Assembly: GCF_029873635.1 (NCBI RefSeq)
Contig: NC_080420.1
Coordinates: forward strand, 30,681,032 to 30,745,031
Length of the DNA stretch: 64,000 nt
Source: Malania oleifera
Lineage: Eukaryota; Streptophyta; Magnoliopsida; Santalales; Ximeniaceae
Direction of reading: 5' to 3'
The notes beneath the pieces are model-generated. The model ran no database searches. It was not told the origin of the DNA and was given only the letters and a program-made list of their open reading frames with translations. This document shows, in pieces, positions 1 through 11,002 of this stretch (positions are counted from its first letter, which is position 1; each line of letters starts with the position of its first letter). Both the position numbers and the translations under genes were made by a program.

Positions 1-661
1 AAATTCAATCTTATTTATGCTAGTAAACTATCATCTTCACTTGCATGTTGTCTAATTTTTTCTTCATCTTTTTGTTTCATCCAGGACCTGTGGCTGTGGA
101 AGACAATTGGATTGGGTAGACTATCTAATGGCCTTTATCATCTGCTTTATTTTTCAAATAATAATTGTTCTTCTGCACATACTATCAATACCACTTCTTC
201 TTCAAACAATGCACATAAGTCGTTTGATATTTGGCATCAACGACTAGGCCATATTTCTTCTAAACGATTGTATCTGTTACGTGATCATATTTCATTTTCT
301 ACTTCAAACAAACATACATGTAATGTTTGTCCACTTGCAAGACAACATAGACTTCCATTTCATCATAGTAAATCTGCATCCACTTTTATTTTTCAATTAA
401 TTCATGCAGACATTTGGGCTCCATTTGCAACTCCTTCATTACAAGGTTTTCATTATTTTTTGTTCATTGTTGATGATTATTCCAGATGACCATGGATTTT
501 TCTTATGAAATCAAAATCTAAGACTCATATGTTGCCTCGATCATTTTTTGCCTTAGTTCACAATCAATTTCAGCCAACTTTTAAAATAATAAGAACTGAT
601 AATGGTTCAGAATTTAATATGACTGAATTTTATCACTCAAATGGGATTATCCATCAAAAAT
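1..661 (+). pseudogene. copia pol, first part: GAG-pre-integrase and N-terminal integrase
   Basis: The frame is open from base 1 to 486. It contains the GAG-pre-integrase signature WHQRLGH (about 232-252), a CNVCPLARQ zinc-binding segment (about 322-348) and the integrase core start HADIWAP...FIVDDYSR. A TGA at 487-489 interrupts the core. Reading resumes in the same frame with the RTDNGSEF catalytic-site segment (about 595-618). The segment stops at 661, where the solo LTR begins. It would have supplied integrase for inserting the cDNA copy. It cannot make a full protein because of the nonsense codon and the 2.3-kb insertion. Confidence 0.9.
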
Positions 662-676
662 TGTAACATCCTCAAA

Positions 677-717
<41 letters not shown>

Positions 718-2029
718 AAATTACTCCAATACTTGCATGTAATGAGCATCCCTATGCAGCGGAAAAATATAAAACACATAACCACATGTACATGTATATA
801 CAATACCATAATTCAGTGTATACAAACTATAGCCATACAAAAATAACCCTCCAGCATTATCTACTCAAAGAAAATATACACAACTCTGTCAAAAACTCAC
901 CCTATGACCAGGGTAATCAACTATTCTCTATTCGCGAGTCGGATTTGCTCGCCTAACTGGCTCACCTGAAAAATGTTAAATTAATAGGGTGAGTCGACCC
1001 TCAGTAAGTGGAAATATGCTATTACTAGTGTATGACAACTAAGTTAAAGATACTTTTAAAATAGTAACTGAACTGTAATGCAACAGATAATCTGTAAAGC
1101 ATATCTTTCTTTCTCAATTTAAAATATACTGTATCGTCTGTATTTTCTACTTTTCATACTGATAATATCATACTATACTTATCATATACTGTAAAATTGT
1201 ATACATATACATAACTGTACTTATTTTCCTGGGCACTGTACGTCATGATTTGACCCCTCATGATAAGGTTGTGTGGCCCATAGGCGGGACTTCATCTGGT
1301 TGGCCCTCTAGATAAGTCAATATACTCTACTCTACCTCAACCTAGCCAAACTACATCAACTCCTAGGCTCGGGACTGGCTACTACCTCGTCAAATCGGCC
1401 CCCTCTGCCCAGTGAACTGGGGAGTTGTAACCTCTCCGAGTATGGCTGACGGTACCCACATACTATCTGAGATATGTGGTTGCACTCTATCTGTATATAA
1501 CAACGGTACCATGCTCTGTAATCTATATCTATACTGTATCTATCTATACTCTTTCCACGGGAATTTGATACTATATACATATATACATATATACTCTTTT
1601 ACTGTTTTCGCCATGTTTCCAAAATTACCATAATGCTATCTTTTTGTACTGTAAATACTGTAATCTATGTATACTGTATCTGTATATCTATCTGTATACT
1701 CTGTTTATAAACTCTCTCTGTATACTTTGTATAGTATGGTAATAGGAAACATGGCATACTATAACTCTGTACATACTGTTCTATATAAAGCTGTGATATA
1801 AATACTGATCTGAATAACACTGTATACATGTATATGTATATATATATATATCTCTGTTTCATGAAACTATTCATATAAAAGCTGTATATCCATGTACATT
1901 TCTCTGTATAATTTCTGTGAATATATATATATATATATATTTATAACTGTATATTCTGTATAATTCCATATATTGGGAAAAACTATATAAACTATACATA
2001 CTGTCTACTTTCATGCATTCAGTATAATA

Positions 2030-2078
<49 letters not shown>

Positions 2079-2548
2079 AATCTATATAAATTGCTTCATC
2101 ACATAAAAGTCCACTCAGACCATACAAGCATTTAAACTGATATTCTATGAAAACTGTATAATAAACTGGTATGAATATATATCTATGAAATCTCTGCTAA
2201 CTTTATTAAAATTCCTAACATAGCATATTTCCTTTGCTTTAACTTTGAAAACCCCTATTAAATTCTGACTCTATACCTGCAGGGTTCCTAACTCAATATC
2301 CTGAAAACATAATCCCCCAGAACAAAACATCAGTATTTTCTTACCTACAACATTTCTTATAACTAGGGAAAAGACATATACTAAATAAAATGTCTTACCC
2401 TAAGATTGGGACGAAATCCAACCCAACTTTTCCAGCGATCAGCTCCAACAGACTTGTAGAGAATCTAGCCAGGAGCGTTGTGGTAGCCTCAGATCTTCAA
2501 TCCGGCGAGAAACAGGCCCGGAAATGAAGAGAGAAGTGAGAGAGAGTC

Positions 2549-2613
<65 letters not shown>

Positions 2614-2648
2614 GGGCGTGGATAAGTGATAAAAATCTGGGTTTTCCA

Positions 2649-2656
2649 CTTTTATA
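2649..2656 (-). promoter_or_regulatory. TATA box of the solo LTR
   Basis: TATAAAAG on the minus strand sits between the palindrome array (upstream in the LTR sense) and a long CT repeat (downstream). A TATA motif followed by a pyrimidine-rich leader is the usual plant LTR promoter layout. The related LTR fragment at 34019 has TATAAATACC at the equivalent place (about 34231). Confidence 0.6.
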
Positions 2657-2668
2657 CTGTAGCCTTCG

Positions 2669-2935
2669 TCGATGAGACACGTCATCTCGTCGACGAATCT
2701 TTCAATAGATTCGTCGACGAATCCCTGTATTCGCCGACGAAATTCAGGCTGCCCCATAACCCCTCTCGGTATTTTCTCGTTGACGAGGCCCTGTATTCGT
2801 CGACGAATTTCCTTATGTACTCGTCGATGAAGCCTTATATTCGTTGATGAGTTTTGGAAATTTCTTAAAATTATTATTATTATCCCTAATTATTATTATC
2901 TCCAAAATGCAATGTCGTCGATGAAGCCTACTACC
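2669..2935. repeat. array of GTCGAC-core palindromes in the LTR U3
   Basis: About nine dispersed copies of TTCGTCGACGAA or one- or two-base variants lie in about 270 bp, spaced irregularly at roughly 15-60 bp. Most variants differ by C-to-T or G-to-A (GTTGAC, ATCGAC, GTCGAT). The array lies immediately upstream of the TATA box in the LTR sense. I know of no named function for it. Confidence 0.8.
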
Positions 2936-3004
2936 TCCTTCTGTTTTTGTTTCCATTTCCCTCTCTTTTAATATTTCAATATCATTATTTTCCAGGTCAT
3001 TACA

Positions 3005-5325
3005 AAAATCCTGTATCAATACTCCTCAACAAAATTCTGTAGTGGAACGAAAACACTAACATTTTCTTAACGTTGCAAGATCAATTCGTTTCCAAGCTCA
3101 TCTTCCATTAGCTTTCTAGTTTGACTGCATTTTTACAGCTGCATATATCATCAATCGTACACCAACTCCTCTATTGTCAAATAAAACTCCTTATGAACTT
3201 TTATTTGGTAAACCTCCTAATTATTCCCACATGAAAGTCATTGGTGCACTCTGTTTTTCTTCCACTCTTCCTTTCAATCGTCATAAATTTGATGCTCGTT
3301 CTCGTCGTTGCATCTTTCTTGGTTATCCATTTGGCATCAAAGGCTACAAGCTGTTTGATTTACAATCTCATCAAACACTTTTTTCTCGTGATGTTATTTT
3401 TCATGAAAATGAATTTCCTTTTGCTTCCTTACCTTCATATTTTCTTATGACACCATCAATTTCTAATATTGTTCTACCTACTCCTCAAACAGACTGTTCT
3501 CCTGATATTTCTCATTTTTCATTAAACACTCCATCTTCATCTCAATCATCTGAGTCTAATTCTCTTCCTCTTCGACGAACATCACATCCCAGTCATCCAC
3601 CTTTTTATCTTCGTGATTACCATTGTTCTCTGGCCAATAATTTTACATCAGTCCCTTCTTCTCTTCACAGTTCAGACCTGCCATCTTCAGGTAATCAGTA
3701 TCCTCTATCTTTTATTTTATCATATTGTAATCTCTCTTCAGCCTATCATTCTTTTATATTGAATGTCTCTGTTCATACTGAACCGCAATATTATCATCAA
3801 GCTGTTAAAATTGCTGAATGGCGCGATGCCATGGATAAGGAAATACGTGCACTCGAGGAAAACCAGACTTGGTCTCTTGCTAAGTTACCTCCTAGTTACA
3901 AACCCATTGGATGAAAGTGGGTATATCACATTAAGTATAATTCAAATGGATCCATTGAACGATATAAGGCTCGATTAGTGGCCAAAGGCTACACTCAACA
4001 GGAAGGCATTGATTATTTTGAAACATTCTCTCCGGTAGCCAAAATGGTTTCTGTACGATGTTTATTAGCTGTTGTTGCAATCAATAACTGGTTTATTCAT
4101 CAACTTGATGTTAACAACGCCTTCTTACGTGGTGATTTATCAGAAGAGGTCTATAGGAAACTTCCTCCAGGTTATGGAACAAAGGAAATGACTGATTTGG
4201 TTTGCAGACTTCATAAGAGTCTTTATGGTTTGAAGCAGGCTTCCAGACAATGGTTCTCTAAGCTTGTCACCACATTACTCACCTATGGAATTTCTCAGTC
4301 CAAGTTTGATTCTTGTCTTTTTAATAAGACTTCTCCTTCGGATTTTACTGCCCTTCTAGTGTATGTTGATGATATTATAATTACCAGCTTTAGCATTGCT
4401 TCTATCACTGCCATCAAACATTTTCTTCATTCAAATTTTCAAATCAAGGATCTTGGTTGCTTACGGTATTTCTTGGGGCTTGAAGTTGCTCGATCTTCCA
4501 AAGGTATATTTCTTTGTCAATGTAAGTATACGTTGGATGTTTTGCAAGATATAGGTTTTCTTGGTTCTAAACCTGTTGCTTTCCCCATGACTTAATATCT
4601 TAAACTTTTTCAATCTGAGGGTTATTTGCTTTCGGATCCTTTACAATATTGCCGTCTTATTGAAAGATTATTATATCTCACAATTACCAGACTAGATATT
4701 GCCTTCTCTGTTCAAACTCTTGCTCAATTCATGGATACCCCACGGTTACCTCATCTTCATGCTGCTCATCGTGTGTTTCGTTATCTTAAATCTTCTCCTG
4801 GCCAAGGTCTATTTTTTTCTTCTCATTCATCACTCAAACTTACCGGTTTCACTAATTCAAACTGGGCTAGTTGTCCTTATTCTCGCCGATCAGTTACTGG
4901 ATTCTGTATTTTTCTTGGTAATTATCTTATCTCGTGGCGATCTAAGAAGCAAACTACTGTTTCTCGGTCTTCTGTTGAAGCTGAATACCGAGCTATGGCA
5001 ACTATTGCTTGTGAATTAACATGGCTTGTCACCTTACTCAAAGATCTTGGTGTTTCAATTTCTTTGCCTATTTCTTTGTTCTGTGATAATCAAGCTGCAA
5101 TGCACGTCGCCTCTAATCCTGTTTTTCATGAACGAACGAAGCATATAGATATTGATTGTCATTTAGTTCGTGATAAAGTTCAAGCTGGATTTCTTCATCT
5201 TCTTCACATTCCAACACATCATTAGTTAGCTGATATTTTTACAAAAGCATTGGGTTCTGATGCATTTCATCATCTCTTGCGCAAGATGGGTATGTTGAAT
5301 ATCCATTCCCCATCTCCATCTTGAG
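3005..5325 (+). pseudogene. copia pol, second part: integrase C-terminus, reverse transcriptase, RNase H
   Basis: Begins inside integrase (NTPQQNSVVERKH, about 3017-3055), then the INRTP...LFGKPP C-terminal segment. RT runs from about 3890, with [25 protein letters not shown] (about 3970-4044), the [11 protein letters not shown] box and an intact catalytic YVDD at 4362-4373. RNase H follows, with [26 protein letters not shown] and the [23 protein letters not shown] block (to about 5150), ending near LADIFTKALG. In-frame stops occur near 3053, 3120, 3912, 4593 and 5223. Several are explained by CAA-to-TAA, CAG-to-TAG or TGG-to-TAG changes. This is the only copia element in the window whose YVDD motif is intact. 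Confidence 0.93.
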
Positions 5326-5331
5326 GGGGCA

Positions 5332-5677
5332 TATTAACAGATACTATATCCAGCAGTAGCTTCCACCTCTTCATCACACAATGCTGTGGTAGATCATATT
5401 ATCAGCATTTCAGTTATCAGTTTAAACAGCCAGCAAACCAATTACCAGTCACTTGCAGCAACTTTATTACTAGCTAGCTGCAAAAGCATTCTTTCAGTTA
5501 GCAAAACAGAGTGTTCTCGCATTCAGTCTGCTAAATATATATTCAATTGTAGATTTGTTATTATGTTGATATTTTATTCTTTCAGTTATAAATTTTGTTA
5601 TTATCATGTGTATATAAACATTTTTTGTAATACCTTTTGAGGAATATAGAAATTCATTTACAATTTCAATAATAACA
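5332..5677 (+). repeat. 3' LTR of the first copia element
   Basis: Follows directly on the purine tract TTGAGGGGGC. It starts TATTAACAG (expected TGTTAACAG) and ends AATAACA, about 346 bp. A GTATATAAAC segment near 5610 may be its TATA box. The first-position change TG to TA is another G-to-A decay event. The 5' LTR lies outside the window. Confidence 0.75.
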
Positions 5678-5697
5678 GGAGTATCTGAGTAATTTAT

Positions 5698-5698
5698 A

Positions 5699-5746
<48 letters not shown>
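5698..5746. repeat. (TA)n microsatellite
   Basis: Nearly uninterrupted TA dinucleotides between the end of the first copia LTR and the truncated copia 3' end that follows. It may mark the join between the two elements. Confidence 0.9.
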
Positions 5747-5747
<1 letters not shown>

Positions 5748-5755
5748 TATGAATT

Positions 5756-6666
5756 TTGGGTTGTTACAAAGTGGTACTGCATTGTGATAGTCAGAGTGTC
5801 ATTTACTTGACGAAGAATAAGATATACCATGCTAGAACCAAGCACATTGATGTGAGGTTCCATAGGGTTCAGAAATTGATTGCTTCGGGTGTGCTTGTAT
5901 TGGAGAAAGTTCACACGTCTAAAATGGCAGTGGATATTTTGACGAAATCAATTACTTCTGAGAAGTTCAAGCATTGCTTGGACTTATTCCATGTCTCCAA
6001 TTGATAGAAGGGAGACAAGCCCAACCGAGCGGTTCAAGTTCAAGGTAGAGCAGTTAGATATGTCTTTCAAGATTCTCCTAAGGGGCGTATAGTCGCCAAG
6101 GTGGAGATTGTTGTTTATGGTATGACTCTTATACTTTGAATTTCATAAACTAAGAAGGAAGAAAAACTTAAAGGGGCAGCACAACAGGGACTCGTCGACG
6201 AGTGCCTTGTGCTTGTCGACGAGTAGATCCCGAGAACAGAAAAATCTCAGAGTTCTAGAGATACCGAGAGTAAGAAATGGGCTCGTCGACAAATGCCTTG
6301 TTCTCGTTAATGAGTGTCCTTCTTTTGATTGTTGACGAATCCCCTATACTCGTCAATGAGTGTGCCTGGGCTGTGAGTAGTTTTTTGAATTTGAACGTTG
6401 TGGTGGTTGGGTAATTAGAGGAAAACCTCTAAAAAACTGTTATATATGTCATTCTGGGCATGTATTGAGAGTGTGTGATCATTTTGAGAAGTGTATTGTG
6501 TACTTTGAGATTTCCTTAATGAAATTCTTATGTCATTGCTTCTGTGAATATAGGTTTTGTTGAACCACATAAATCTTGTTGTTGTTTATCATTTTCTGAT
6601 TGTGTTTCATTTACTTGTTGTATTTATTCCGCTGTGTTTCGTATTTATCACATCTATATCACAACA
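5756..6666 (+). mobile_element. copia 3' end: RNase H fragment plus LTR
   Basis: The reading frame 5756-6004 encodes the end of a copia RNase H: LHCDSQSVIYLTKN, then YHARTKHIDVRFHRVQ and a DILTKSITSEKF tail. A purine-rich tract (GGTGGAGAT) and the LTR follow. Everything upstream of RNase H is missing. The element belongs to the same broad group as the one at 45469-55689: both end in a GGCGTATA-TTCGCC-type leader and GGTGGAGATTGTTG, and both share the GAACCAC-GTAAATCTT segment in the LTR. Confidence 0.85.
6109..6666 (+). repeat. copia 3' LTR, 558 bp, with GTCGAC palindromes
   Basis: Starts TGTTGTTTATGG after the purine tract and ends ATCACAACA. Six copies or variants of CTCGTCGACGAG lie between about 6190 and 6365. 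A GTTATATATG segment near 6438 is a candidate TATA box. The right flank begins AATTG. No matching left duplication exists because the element is 5'-truncated. Confidence 0.8.
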
Positions 6667-7332
6667 AATTGAAATAAAACAAAACACAAAATTAACAAGT
6701 TCTTACCTTTGTTCCTAACTCCAATTTGCAATTTCCTCTTCCTTTTGTCCAAACCTCTTAAATTCTTTTTTACCAATCTTCCACTGCTTCTATAATTCAA
6801 GGCTTTTGGTTTCCTATCTTTCTTCACCTTCTCAATTTCAAACACTCCGTCTTTTCCTCACAATTCTCTCTTAGAATTTCCAGTGAGCAATTCCTCTCCT
6901 TTTGCTTATGTTTCCTTGTCCGTCTCCTACCCTTCTAAAGTTCTTTATTTATAGGCTTGAGAGAAGCAATTTGATTTAAATTTGATTAAGCAAGCAGTTT
7001 TAAATTGATCAATCAAACTTAAAACTAATTTTTTAATTAAATTGATTAATCAATTTTAAATTGTTCAATCAAATTTTGAAAACCAATTAACTTTTATTCT
7101 AATTTCCTAACTGAAATCCTTTTATGTGCGTGCAAGTGCAAGTATGGAGAAGTTGGCCCATTGAATTTCTTTTTTTTTTTTTTTAAATTTTCTGTTTATT
7201 TTCCTTTTTCTCATTTCCATATATTTATCATTTTTTTTAAAATTTTCATGTATTTTCCAGTTTATTGAATTAATAAATATTTATATTATTAAAAAAATAA
7301 AAAAAATGAGCCTTGAACAAAAGGGCTGTTTA

Positions 7333-7333
<1 letters not shown>
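6667..7333 (-). repeat. Tat-type gypsy LTR fragment
   Basis: Layout matches the LTRs at 13.4-15.4 kb and 56-57 kb. A long C/T-rich stretch is followed by a TATA box readable on minus (CCTATAAATA, about 6943-6954), then AT-rich DNA with repeated ATTGATTAATCAA-like words. It ends GGGCTGTTTATA where the others end GGGGTGTCTACA. Only the promoter-side part is present. It abuts the copia LTR exactly at 6666/6667, so the copia element probably inserted into it. Confidence 0.5.

Positions 7334-7392
<59 letters not shown>
7334..7392. repeat. (TAA)n / (TTA)n microsatellite
   Basis: ATA/TAA trinucleotides run into their complement TTA at about 7362, forming a perfect inverted repeat of trinucleotides. 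Confidence 0.9.
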
Positions 7393-7753
7393 AAGAGTAG
7401 ATTGATGGTAGCTAATAATTACAACAAAGTGTACTGCTAGATCAGTATTTAATTTCTTAGCATTTTAATAAATTTTATTAATGTCTTTGAATACTGGATA
7501 ACAAATATAATTATATAAATATTAAAAAAATGTATTATTAATTATACTAATTAAAAATATACAAATTAAAATATATTTTATTTATTAGTACATTGCAATT
7601 AAAAAAAAGATATGTTTCAGGATTTTTATCAAATACTTACTTTATATCATTAGTGCACAAAAGTTAGAAATATAGGACCCACTTAAATCTCCAAAAAAAA
7701 AGTAAAAGTAAAAGTAAAAGGTGAGATACTTCTATGCACGTGCGCGTGCACGC

Positions 7754-7754
7754 C

Positions 7755-7848
<94 letters not shown>
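7754..7848. repeat. compound (AC)n(AT)n(AG)n microsatellite
   Basis: Three dinucleotide tracts follow directly on one another: AC to about 7772, AT to about 7800, AG to about 7847. Short leucine/serine-rich reading frames crossing it are artefacts of the repeat. Confidence 0.95.
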
Positions 7849-7850
<2 letters not shown>

Positions 7851-7859
7851 TTTTTATAG

Positions 7860-10610
7860 GGATTGAACATGCATGACTTTAATGGCTCATTTCGAACTAA
7901 ACAAATATTTAAAATAAAAAAATAAAAAAATATATCAAATTAATGTACAAAATTTTAATTTATACATATTCATTATTTGATTTTTTAATTTTATTCATAT
8001 TAGAATAATTTTTATTTTTAATGATATTTGATGTAGAGAGAAAATATAGTGGAAATGTTCTTTTTTTTTTCTTATTTTCCTATCCAAAAGTTTGGCGATA
8101 ATTCATACCCCAAATAGAGAAGTAATGGTTGGTCCAAGCGCTTGAAAATTTAATTTGTCATAAAAACAACATTATAAAATAAATTGCAAATGATGGAATG
8201 TTTCTTCATGTTTGATATTTTTTTGCAATAATTTTCTTATAATAAATAGTAACACTCAACACAGATAATACAATAATAGTAGAAAATATGTTTCGATATA
8301 CAATTTATCAATTATAAAATTTTAAATTAATATTTAGACTCTTTAAAAATAATGCAACATCTACGATACTTTGTACTTTTCACTTGTGTATGTGGGCGTG
8401 AGTGCCATCGTGAAATTTTATAATTTGTGGATTCTAAATTTTAAAGTTAAAATAGTTTTGTGCGAATTTAATTCGAATCGATAACGTTCAATTTAAATCT
8501 TTTAATATATTGTTATTTAAAAATTGAAATGGTTAGATGATTTAACTTAATAAGTTTTTGGGCATAAGAACCATTTAGTGGTGAACCTAAAAATTTTCCT
8601 CAATGGAAACAAAGAATATAAATAAAAATAGTATTTCATATTTCGCTAGATAAATAATTAAAAAACATATAAATTCACATTTAATACTAGTAATAGTTAT
8701 TCTAAATAATATCATTTATAAAGAAACTCGGGTCTTTTAAAAGCTGTGTCAAATATGTTAAAAATTTTAATGGATGCACTTGCCACACATGCATTTATCC
8801 GAGTCTAGAGCTACTTTAAGACTTTAAATTTGAATTGGAACTAAATTTAGATAAAATATAATACAAAATTACATTAAAATTTACTTAAATTCAAATCTAA
8901 AGTTTAAAATTTACCAATTAAATATTCAAGTATTGAATATTATTCGGCGGCAAAATTGTGGAGGCAAATGCAATCAATGAGGATCCACCAGCTCTGGAAG
9001 CACCTCCTAAAATGACAAATGATCTTTTTGACTGGCGGTGGACCCACGCAGCTCTCAATTATTAAAGGATCTTTTGGCAAATTGCAACCCGTGAGGGTGG
9101 CCCCATTTGTACATTCTTGGGATAGTTCAAAATCCCCATTATAATGTTTGATATTTATGAACACTTTACTTTCCTTTGGATAAACGTAGAGAAAGATTTG
9201 GAAATTACTGCATGGTGAGTTTTATTATATTAATAAATAGAAGCTCAAAAAGTTTATTAAGGGTTAGAGAGTTTTGAAAGTAATCCATCCTTCCTTCTTA
9301 ATTTATGAGAGTTTATTTTTATTTTTATTTTTATTTGTTTTTTTGAGGGTAGAAAAGGATAATATTGTTTTTGTTTATAGTATGGTGTGGATTTTGTAGG
9401 GGCGCTTTCAATGCATAGGTCCACCGTGTAGTAGTAAAATAGGTGGGCTTGCCCATTCATATTCGATTTTTTTATTTTCTATTTTTGTATATATTTATGC
9501 ATGATACTACGGGTCGGGTTATTAACAATTTGTATTAGAGCATCATGTTTGTGTTAGGATTTGTACCTTCAAGTTGCAACAAGGATAGGCAAGATCAAAA
9601 TCATATTCTATTTTAAGGTTCAATGATGTTAACGCTAAAAATCATATTCCAACCTTCGGCAAATGGTTGGGTTGAACTAGAATTCAAGCCATTTTTCTAT
9701 GTGATCGCTTATTGTTCCTAGAATGCATAGATCAAGGTGGCCTTTGGGGTACTTTTCTATACACAAATCTTTGGTCCAAGGTGGCTTTTGGGTTTTTTCA
9801 AGAGTATTTCCTAAGGTTATCCCCTCCTACTTTAGGGATGGTGGAAATCTGCTCATTAAGGGAATTTCCTAACATTACCACTCAAATCTTTAGATTGAGG
9901 TGACCTTTTTTCATTTTTTGTTTTCTTTTCCCCTTTCACAGGTATTTCCCAAAGTTACCACCTTTTAACGACATTGGTGACTTGCTCATCGAAGCATTTA
10001 GGCAAGATTACCACCTTAGACTCTCTAACCAACATATCCTTCTGTGAGCATTCAGCTCTTGACAGATCTTTCCTCAGTTAAGAATTCTTTTATGTAGCCT
10101 TACCTTCTCTTATAGTCATAATGTTTCTTTGAACTTTTATTCCTGTTGACTAGTAGCTAAAAGTCCCATATGAAGAATGGAAACTTCTTAAGGGTACAAT
10201 GGTTGGAGATTTGAGAGGCTTAATTCACCTAATGCACCAACATGACCAAATTCCCCTCAATTCCTTCCTTAACCACCTCAATTCTTTCAATTTAACTACT
10301 TTTCTAATTACTTTGATAGACTCCAAGATACTACTGAACCTCTATTTCCTCTTTTATTGTATACCACTACTGAGTTGTTTATAAGGTGATTTGGGGCTTC
10401 CAAAAATTTGACTAAGTAGTGTGTATATCTAAAATGGAAGCAAACTATGAGAAAACACATAAAGGAATTCAAACAAACACAACAAAAGATTGGACTAAGT
10501 CATATAAAGAAGGATGAAACTCCTGTCCCAACCCCAGATGGATTTATCACTTATACGTTTTCTCTGAGGCTCTATCCTAAGGGAGGAAGTTAGAGTCAAA
10601 TATGTGTGGT
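7860..10610. other. AT-rich intergenic DNA, no supported gene
   Basis: I see no domain-bearing reading frame. One 74-codon minus frame (8940-9164) contains four cysteines and a PPPVKKI segment, but I do not recognise it and it has no visible splice or promoter context. At 9720-9970 there are loosely repeated words (AAGGTGGC, TTTCCTAA-GTTA-CC) that I cannot assign to an element. Confidence 0.5.
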
Positions 10611-11002
10611 TCAAGGTTTTTTTTTTTTTTAACTAAAGGAGAGTGGCTCCTCCAATTATTTATTGATATATTCTCACTTTTAGCGGAGGAATACAGTGGT
10701 TACATGCCAAGCATTGGGAGATTACAGAAAAAAAAAGAAAAAAGAAAAAATTAATACATTGAAGGCCTCCCAAAATAACACCAACAACCAACCAAAATAG
10801 GACTACAAATCCAAACAAATCTAAATAAGAAATAAATCCAAACAGGCCTAGCAAAAAATAAACTAAAATCAACAAATCTAAACTAACCAAACAAAAATCA
10901 AGAGGCTGAACTAATTACGAAGGGAAGTGAGACCTAACTTATCCATCCAAAAGATACCTTTCAAAGAACGTGGTAAAAATGTTATTCTTCGTAGATGACA
11001 TT

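Larger units (their letters stand above)
662..3004 (-). mobile_element. Ty3/gypsy-type solo LTR, 2343 bp
   Basis: The element starts TGTAACATCC and ends GTCATTACA on the plus strand, so it is bounded by TG...CA and the inverted pair TGTAA/TTACA. Perfect 5-bp duplications AAAAT flank it (657-661 and 3005-3009). No coding sequence is present, so it is a solo LTR left by recombination between two LTRs. A TATA box (TATAAAAG) reads on the minus strand at 2649-2656, with a CT-rich leader (GA-rich on plus, 2548-2601) after it, which sets the orientation. Its leader and R region match the fragment at 34019-34420. The long LTR and TGTAAC terminus suggest a gypsy chromovirus, but no coding region is present to confirm this. 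Confidence 0.9.
1..5677 (+). mobile_element. Ty1/copia retrotransposon, 5'-truncated by window edge, split by a solo LTR
   Basis: The domain order is GAG-pre-integrase, integrase, reverse transcriptase, RNase H, polypurine tract (TTGAGGGGGC, 5321-5330) and 3' LTR, which is the copia order. The element is interrupted at 661/3005 by a gypsy solo LTR. Joining the two sides across one copy of the 5-bp duplication AAAAT restores the integrase reading frame, so the copia element is the older insertion. The wording of the RT region resembles the Ale/Retrofit lineage, but I hold that assignment weakly. Its 5' LTR and gag lie before base 1, so its own target duplication cannot be tested. Confidence 0.93.

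Noticed and set aside
2489..2757. Two overlapping minus-strand frames rich in SLSLSL
   Set aside because: They are translations of the GA/CT microsatellite and LTR leader at 2548-2601, not genes.
2669..2935. CRISPR-like or satellite array
   Set aside because: The units are short palindromes with irregular spacing inside an LTR of a plant genome, with no conserved repeat length and no cas genes.
7664..7870. Minus frame with SLSLSL and YIYIY runs
   Set aside because: It is a translation of the compound AC/AT/AG microsatellite.
8940..9164. 74-codon minus frame with several cysteines
   Set aside because: No recognised domain, no splice or promoter context, and a length expected by chance in 64 kb.
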